From contig NZ_RARA01000014.1 in NCBI RefSeq assembly GCF_003788695.1, positions 6,934 through 16,885 on the forward strand: 9,952 nucleotides of DNA. Reading direction: 5' to 3'. The translations under genes and the position numbers were made by a program. Positions 5,405-9,952 of this stretch are shown here, piece after piece. Under the pieces are notes generated by a model. That model saw only the letters and a list, made by a program, of their open reading frames with translations, had not been told where the DNA came from and searched no databases. The stretch comes from Candidatus Cardinium hertigii. GTDB taxonomy: Bacteria; Bacteroidota; Bacteroidia; Cytophagales_A; Amoebophilaceae. How positions within the stretch are numbered: the stretch's first letter is position 1; every line of letters starts with the position of its first letter.

Positions 5405-6880
5405 ATGACACAGTACTTTTTTTTATCGTATCTTAAAAGGTGGTTACAATTTATTTTTCCCATAAAAAAAACTGAAAGAAAAAAAGTTGTATTGTTATTG
5501 TTTTTAAAATTTCTTATTTCTTTTGTTTACTGCATTCTCACCGCGCTAAAAGATACTGCACTTATTACAGCCAGTCATTCTGCTGCTGAAGTGATTCCCA
5601 TTGTGAAAGGTTCTATTATTTTTCCTATTTCCATAGGAGCGCTCGTATTATATACCAAGTTAAACAATCACTACAAGCAATCTACCATCTTTTATGGTAC
5701 CGTCCTATTTTTTTTAGCCTTGATCCTTTTATATGGATTTGTTTTATATCCCAATGCAAACAAGGTAAGCCCCCATACTATAGCGGATGCATTGAGTATA
5801 TATACAGCTGGTAAACACCTCCATTGGATTGCTGTATTTCGCCATTGGATTCATGTATTATTTTTTGTGGTTGCAGAACTTTGGGGGCAAATAGCCCTGA
5901 CGGTGCTCTATTGGAGTTTTGTAAATAGTGTATGTACTATACAAGATGCCAAACGATTTTATGCCCTACTAATCGCTGCCGGAGATGTGGCACTGATTAG
6001 TACAGCTCCATTGATTATAGCTTATACTCAAAAATATAGCCATATTGATTTTTTATGTACTGTGCAAGTATTAATCGGATATGTTACTTTTTTTTGTTTA
6101 ATAATCATATTTATATACTACTTGGCCAATCGCAGTATAAAACGAGATATTCCCGTTGGACTAGGTAAAACGTCTACAAAACTTCAGTTATCGCTTTGGG
6201 ATAGCCTAAAGCATGTTGCCTCTTCTCGATATTTAGTAGGCGTAGCTATTATGGTGGTTTCCTGTGGGCTTTCTATTAATATTGTGGAAGGCATTTGGAA
6301 ATCTTATCTCAAAGAACTATTTCCAAAAGCCGCAGATTATCAAAGTTTCGTATCAGAATGTACTTTCTGGACAGGCATTATTGCCCTAATCTTCTCTCTC
6401 TTTTTTAGTGGGGGTATGTTGCGCAAATTTGGCTGGAAAGCAACTGCACGTGTGACGCCAGTAGTGGTTGGGGTGATGGGGCAGCTCTTTTTTTTAATGA
6501 GTTACATTAAAAATAATGTATTGTATTTAACAAATTGGCTAGAACCTAAATTGATCCTATACATTGCCATTTTTGGCGGTATCCAAAATGTAATAGCTAA
6601 AGCTGTAAAATATGCTTTTTTTGATAAAACAGCCCAAATGGCTTACATACCATTGGATCCAGAAACTAAAATTAAAGGGAAAGCTGCTGTAGATTTGCTA
6701 GGCTCTCGTTTGGGAAAAGCAGGCTCCTCCTGGATTCAAATTGCATTGCTAGAAATTTTTCATACCAATAGTATCCAGCCCCTTTCAGGGGTATTGTTTA
6801 TATTTTTACTAATAACCACTATTTGTTGGTATCAATCTATCGATTATGTCGATAAGAAGCTTACATTACTTGAAGTATAA
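5405..6880 (+). CDS. Tlc-family nucleotide (ATP/ADP-type) translocase
   Basis: An inner-membrane carrier of about 491 residues, the usual length for this family of 11-12 membrane helices. Members exchange host ATP for ADP or import nucleotides into intracellular bacteria (Rickettsia, Chlamydiae, Amoebophilus, Cardinium) and plastids. Family landmarks, numbered from a TTG at 5387, are LKDT (54-57), ELWGQ (164-168), QDAKRFY (186-192), EGIWKSYLKELFP (301-313), KYAFFDKTAQMAYIPLD (408-424) and KGKAAVDLLGSRLGKAG (430-446). The charged residues thought essential in plant AATP1 have likely counterparts K55, E164, E301 and K430/K432. I prefer the ATG at 5405, because it leaves a family-typical leader before FPIKKTERKK and avoids overlap with the candidate promoter. 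The TTG at 5387 would add six residues. Whether it is a strict ATP/ADP exchanger or a broader nucleotide importer cannot be told, because paralogues differ in substrate. Confidence 0.95.
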   Translation: MTQYFFLSYLKRWLQFIFPIKKTERKKVVLLLFLKFLISFVYCILTALKDTALITASHSAAEVIPIVKGSIIFPISIGALVLYTKLNNHYKQSTIFYGTVLFFLALILLYGFVLYPNANKVSPHTIADALSIYTAGKHLHWIAVFRHWIHVLFFVVAELWGQIALTVLYWSFVNSVCTIQDAKRFYALLIAAGDVALISTAPLIIAYTQKYSHIDFLCTVQVLIGYVTFFCLIIIFIYYLANRSIKRDIPVGLGKTSTKLQLSLWDSLKHVASSRYLVGVAIMVVSCGLSINIVEGIWKSYLKELFPKAADYQSFVSECTFWTGIIALIFSLFFSGGMLRKFGWKATARVTPVVVGVMGQLFFLMSYIKNNVLYLTNWLEPKLILYIAIFGGIQNVIAKAVKYAFFDKTAQMAYIPLDPETKIKGKAAVDLLGSRLGKAGSSWIQIALLEIFHTNSIQPLSGVLFIFLLITTICWYQSIDYVDKKLTLLEV

Positions 6881-6924
6881 GAGCACTGAAAAACTGAACT
6901 TCCGAACAAAACTTACCTCCTTCT

Positions 6925-8418
6925 TTATTCATAAAATTTATACCAGACCATGCCCATTATAGAAAAGACAACCAGGATGGTTATATTAAGGAATAGGTAG
7001 GCCCAGCCTAGACCTAAAAAAGCGAATCTTTCTGGCCATAAGGAGATTTTCCCTATCGCTAAAAAGGTAAATAAAAGAAGCAAAAATGCTTTTTTATGAT
7101 ATTGTATGGGGTAGCATTTTTGACCTATATAATACCCCAGTAGCGTCATAGCAGTTGCGCCACTAATATAGGCGTAGACACAGCCCCAATGGCCCCATAT
7201 CGGAATTAATAGCAGTGACATCACTAAAATAACTAAGCTGCCGAAAGCATTTATCCAAGTATTGTACCGTGGATTATTGCTAAGCTTAAATGCAACACTA
7301 ATGTTATAATAGATGCCTAAAACAATGTGCCAAAATGCCAAGTAGGGTACGGTATCAACTGTATTGCGATAATAGGTATTAGGAATGATGATTTTTGCAA
7401 TCCACTTTATATTTAAACTAAAAAGTAGTAGAGATATGCAAGCTGCTAGTATAAACAGGTACATAACTTGACCATATAATTTGGTGGCATTTTTGCGATC
7501 TGCATTAGCAAAAAAAAATGGTTCTGCAGCATATTTAAAGGCATGAATCCCTAGTGTTATAAATAGCATAAGTTTGGAAGAAATACCAAAACTGCCCAAT
7601 ATTTCCTCCTTAGTAGAGGTCGCATAAAAATTACTGGGTATCAATCTTCGAAATAGTAATCTGGGCAATATTTCACCAATCCGAGCAAATAGCGTCGTAA
7701 AAAAAAAGGTTGAGCCATACGCCCACATCATTTGTACAGTATTGCTATTCCAAATCAATCGAAAACCCTTGAACTGCGGTAATAAAAACCCTAAAGTGGC
7801 GATATTAGACAGCAAATTGGCGATAAAAACGGCATCTAAAGTATTTAATGCTATGGTTATATTAAAACAGCTATAAATCGAATGCTCTATAGAGATTAAA
7901 CAACAAGGAAAATAGAGTAAGATAAACGAAAAAAAAACGTTAGTAAAAGCTTGTAAAAATTTTATCAACAGAAATTGCAAAATTTTTTTTTCCACACGGA
8001 GGCTTACATAAGGTATAGCCAGCAAAGTATCTAACGTAAGAATAGCAGTTATGTAGTAGAAATAACGTATATGGGATAAGTGGTCAGTTATTTGTGCAAT
8101 TTGTGGTGTATAGATGATTAGGGAAATTGAAAGTAAAACACTAGAAATCAATAATATTGTTATAGTCGTATTGAAAGTGTGCTGTCTTCCTAGTTTATAT
8201 ACAAACCTACAATAGGCCATATCCATAGATAAAAGGAAGAGTACATGACCCAAGGAAATGTAATTTCCGTAAAATTCTGTGATGATACTATATTCACTGG
8301 TAACCAGTATATTCGTTTGTAGTCGTAAAACTAGATAAGAGCCTCCGCGTACTATAATACCGCTTAGACTGTACATAATTGTCTCCTTAGCAAGGGTTCT
8401 AACCGTATTATGCAGCAT
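6925..8418 (-). CDS. polysaccharide/lipid-linked oligosaccharide flippase-like membrane protein (MOP superfamily)
   Basis: A very hydrophobic 497-residue protein, probably with 12-14 membrane helices. Its opening, TLAKETIMYSLSGIIVRGGSY, resembles the LAG-x-TAIYGLSSIxGR start of Bacteroidota Wzx-like polysaccharide biosynthesis proteins, and the GHWGCVYAYISGATAM stretch in the last third resembles their C-terminal domain. Such proteins flip lipid-linked glycans across the inner membrane. The soluble loop around YATSTKEEILGSFGISSKLMLF is also typical of this group, where the Y-G-SSKL segment is common. The ATG at 8416-8418 fits the conserved start. The gene lies downstream of tsf in the same direction, separated by a 141-bp spacer almost filled by a palindromic repeat, and ends 44 bp from the convergent translocase gene. 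No other glycan genes are nearby, so its substrate is unknown. I am confident of the superfamily and less so of the exact role. Confidence 0.8.
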   Translation of the reverse strand: MLHNTVRTLAKETIMYSLSGIIVRGGSYLVLRLQTNILVTSEYSIITEFYGNYISLGHVLFLLSMDMAYCRFVYKLGRQHTFNTTITILLISSVLLSISLIIYTPQIAQITDHLSHIRYFYYITAILTLDTLLAIPYVSLRVEKKILQFLLIKFLQAFTNVFFSFILLYFPCCLISIEHSIYSCFNITIALNTLDAVFIANLLSNIATLGFLLPQFKGFRLIWNSNTVQMMWAYGSTFFFTTLFARIGEILPRLLFRRLIPSNFYATSTKEEILGSFGISSKLMLFITLGIHAFKYAAEPFFFANADRKNATKLYGQVMYLFILAACISLLLFSLNIKWIAKIIIPNTYYRNTVDTVPYLAFWHIVLGIYYNISVAFKLSNNPRYNTWINAFGSLVILVMSLLLIPIWGHWGCVYAYISGATAMTLLGYYIGQKCYPIQYHKKAFLLLLFTFLAIGKISLWPERFAFLGLGWAYLFLNITILVVFSIMGMVWYKFYE

Positions 8419-8426
8419 TATTAAGG

Positions 8427-8543
8427 TGTTCGCTCACCTGCGTGGCAGCCATATTTTATAGATTATTGGTGATTTTATCAATTATTAATTATTAGCCATT
8501 TGCTGTAATCTATACAATATGGCTGCCACGCAAGTGAACAGAT
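8427..8543. repeat. complete MITE-like palindromic element between tsf and the flippase gene
   Basis: The outer arms are inverted repeats of about 38 bp. The left arm runs from GTTCGCTCACCTGCGTGGC to the CATATTTTATAGATTA block; the right arm is the complement of TAATCTATACAATATGGC followed by TGCCACGCAAGTGAAC. A middle of about 40 bp is A/T-rich (ATCAATTATTAATTATTAGC). Parts of the same sequence occur at 196-245, 1777-1840 and 4324-4516. No transposase is encoded and no clear target-site duplication is seen at the edges. In RNA it would form a long hairpin between tsf and the flippase gene, which may attenuate transcription or shape processing. Confidence 0.75.
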
Positions 8544-8559
8544 ACTGCAAGAGTAGCTA

Positions 8560-9393
8560 CTATGTACCTACACTAATACGCCTAAATGCAGTAACCGTTA
8601 AAGCTGGCGCAATGGATTGAAGATACTGTGCTACAGTCAATTTATTATTTTTCACAAATGGTTGCTGTAATAGTGTGTTTTCTTTAAAAAATTTATGCAA
8701 TCTACCTTGTATTATTTTCTCTGCTTTATCTACCGTATATCCTTCACCTATTACCTGTTCTTGAATAATAGCCATTTCCCTAGCCACTATAGATTGGTCA
8801 ATTTGATCCGTATCCAGCGCTACTGGATTCATGGCAGCTATTTGCATAGCCACATCTCTTCCTGCAGCTATTACATTTTCTCCCTGGGCACCTTCCAAAA
8901 GTACCAATACCCCTAAGCTATTACCTGTATGTATATAAGATACCGCTATCTCCCCTTGTAACCTTTCATAAATAGAAATAGTAATTTTTTCACCTATAGT
9001 ACCAACAGATGCTATAACGGCTTCTTGAACAGTTTCCTTCTTCAATGGCAAACATTGTAGTGCTTCTATAGAAGCAGGTTTATATGCTACTGCACTTTCC
9101 AAGATAGATGTACCTAATTCTAAAAAAAGCGCATTTTTAGCTACAAAATCCGTTTCACAGTTCAATACCAATAAAAATGCCTCTGTATGGTCACTGTTTG
9201 TACAAGCAAAAACCGCTCCTTCACTTGCATTACGTGCCAAACGATCTGCAGATATTTTTTGTCCTTTTTTTCTAAGTAGATCAATAGCCTGTTCAAAATC
9301 ACCTCCGGATGCGTTAAGGGCATTTTTACAATCCATTATTCCTGCACCTGTTCTTTTCCTCAGTGTAGCCACATCTTGTGCTGTAATTGCCAT
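8560..9393 (-). CDS. tsf: translation elongation factor Ts
   Basis: The 277-residue factor releases GDP from EF-Tu so that it can be recharged with GTP. The N-terminal UBA-like region (MAITAQDVATLRKRTGAGIM and DCKNALNASGGDFEQAIDLL) and the signature TDFVAKN (81-87), which contacts EF-Tu, are present. The C-terminal dimerisation and coiled-coil part is complete to RISVGT. The ATG at 9391-9393 gives the standard N-terminus; an in-frame ATG at 9433-9435 would add 14 atypical residues. The gene follows rpsB by 81 bp, the arrangement found in most bacteria, so the two are very probably cotranscribed. A palindromic repeat begins 17 bp past its stop. Sequence length and motifs are normal for Bacteroidota. 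Confidence 0.97.
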   Translation of the reverse strand: MAITAQDVATLRKRTGAGIMDCKNALNASGGDFEQAIDLLRKKGQKISADRLARNASEGAVFACTNSDHTEAFLLVLNCETDFVAKNALFLELGTSILESAVAYKPASIEALQCLPLKKETVQEAVIASVGTIGEKITISIYERLQGEIAVSYIHTGNSLGVLVLLEGAQGENVIAAGRDVAMQIAAMNPVALDTDQIDQSIVAREMAIIQEQVIGEGYTVDKAEKIIQGRLHKFFKENTLLQQPFVKNNKLTVAQYLQSIAPALTVTAFRRISVGT

Positions 9394-9474
9394 ATGAAAA
9401 TAATTTGTATAAATACAATAGAGATTGATTAACAATCAAAAAAATGCTAAAATAATTCAACCAGCCCTTCCCTG

Positions 9475-9952
9475 CTACGATTCTGTTTTGGGGGGCTGAT
9501 CTGTAGGAGGCATAGATGCGTCTTGCCCAGGATCAGCTATTGCAGGGGCTGCAACCGTAATAGGCGTAATGGATACGGCGTGTTCCTTTGTTGGGGGCTG
9601 ATCTGTAAGAGGCATAGATGCGTCCTGTCTAGGATCAGCTATTGCAGGGGATGTAGCCGTAATAGGCGTAGTGGATACGGCTTGTTCCTTTGTTACAGAG
9701 CTCGCAACTTTAGTTTTGGGAGAGGGGGTGCTTTGTTTCATTACTACACCTTGAATTACTTTTATGCCTCTTTTAGGCGTAATTTTAGTTCCTGTGCTAC
9801 TCAACTGTTCTTCCTCTTTAGGCACAGTTTCTACTTTATCTTTTTTGTATGACTCTATCCCTTCTCTAATGGCATCAGCCACGTAACGAACTACAATATC
9901 AACAGAACGAAATGCGTCATCATTACCAGGAATAGGAAAATCAACCGCATCT
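9475..9952 (-). CDS. rpsB: 30S ribosomal protein S2, C-terminal part (partial) with extended repeat tail
   Basis: The visible 158 residues begin inside the conserved S2 core. DAVDFPIPGNDDAFRSVD and VADAIREGIESYKKDK correspond to the VDxxIPGNDDA...REG end of bacterial S2, and tsf lies directly downstream, as expected. The reading frame enters from the right edge; the GTG at 9880-9882 is an internal valine, not a start. After the core, where E. coli S2 soon ends, about 118 more residues follow. This tail is rich in P, T, A, K and E, probably disordered, and contains two 34-residue tandem repeats (PTKEQAVSTTPIT-type, then AIADPxQDASMPxTDQPP). Bacteroidota S2 proteins often have modest C-terminal extensions, but this one is long. 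S2 binds the 16S rRNA near the neck of the 30S subunit; the tail's role is unknown. Confidence 0.95.
   Translation of the reverse strand, partial: DAVDFPIPGNDDAFRSVDIVVRYVADAIREGIESYKKDKVETVPKEEEQLSSTGTKITPKRGIKVIQGVVMKQSTPSPKTKVASSVTKEQAVSTTPITATSPAIADPRQDASMPLTDQPPTKEHAVSITPITVAAPAIADPGQDASMPPTDQPPKTES
9491..9694 (-). repeat. two 102-bp tandem repeats within rpsB
   Basis: Unit 1 (9491-9592) and unit 2 (9593-9694) both start GGGGGCTGATCTGTARGAGG on the plus strand and match at most positions. The period of 102 bp is exactly 34 codons, so copy-number change keeps the frame. Several differences change amino acids (Q/H, T/I, T/V, R/G, L/P), so the protein sequence is not strictly constrained. 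Confidence 0.85.

Noticed and set aside
6881..6924. Bidirectional terminator between the convergent translocase and flippase genes
   Set aside because: The 44-bp gap has no convincing inverted repeat or T-tract pair.
9394..9435. Upstream ATG extending EF-Ts by 14 residues
   Set aside because: The extension MLINLYCIYTNYFH is not EF-Ts-like, whereas MAITAQDVATLRKRTG is the standard N-terminus.
9880..9882. GTG as the start of a separate Pro/Thr-rich protein
   Set aside because: The same frame continues upstream without a stop into the conserved IPGNDDA segment of ribosomal protein S2, so this is an internal valine.

Overview
The window looks like chromosomal DNA of an obligate intracellular member of the Bacteroidota, most likely the Amoebophilaceae (Cardinium/Amoebophilus lineage). 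Three things point that way: a nucleotide (ATP/ADP-type) translocase of the parasite/plastid Tlc family; an M23 peptidase with the N-terminal KYYYNPxTCSYE-like start common in Bacteroidota; and matches to the Bacteroidota -7 promoter box TAnnTTTG ahead of several genes. The DNA is AT-rich and its spacers are long and full of repeats. The genus is inferred from family knowledge, since no database search was possible.

Layout from left to right. Positions 1-60 hold the first 20 codons of an unknown minus-strand gene. Positions 61-697 are a gene-free, repeat-packed spacer ending in a long structured element (copy A). A minus-strand M23 metallopeptidase gene follows (698-1660), with a good promoter and a perfect 24-bp palindrome at its expected transcription start. 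The next spacer (1661-2128) carries half of a MITE-like repeat and a second structured element (copy B), inverted relative to A. dnaK (2129-4048, minus) is followed by a 545-bp spacer with operator-like palindromes, a G-rich run and another repeat cluster. A ferritin gene (4594-5130, minus) and the translocase gene (5405-6880, plus) diverge from a shared 5' region. A polysaccharide-flippase-like gene (6925-8418, minus) converges on the translocase gene. The right end is the classical rpsB-tsf pair (minus), with a complete 117-bp MITE-like palindrome between tsf and the flippase gene. rpsB is cut by the window edge and carries an unusual repeat-containing C-terminal tail.

The protein genes are coherent for an endosymbiont: nucleotide import from the host, iron storage, chaperone, translation factors and remnants of envelope maintenance. 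The most unusual material is non-coding. Two repeat families recur next to each other at several loci. Copies A and B share their outer and 3' parts (61 bp are identical) but have 18-bp stem arms of entirely different sequence, each perfectly self-complementary. That is a pattern of compensated change expected of a structure-selected or hairpin-templated element.
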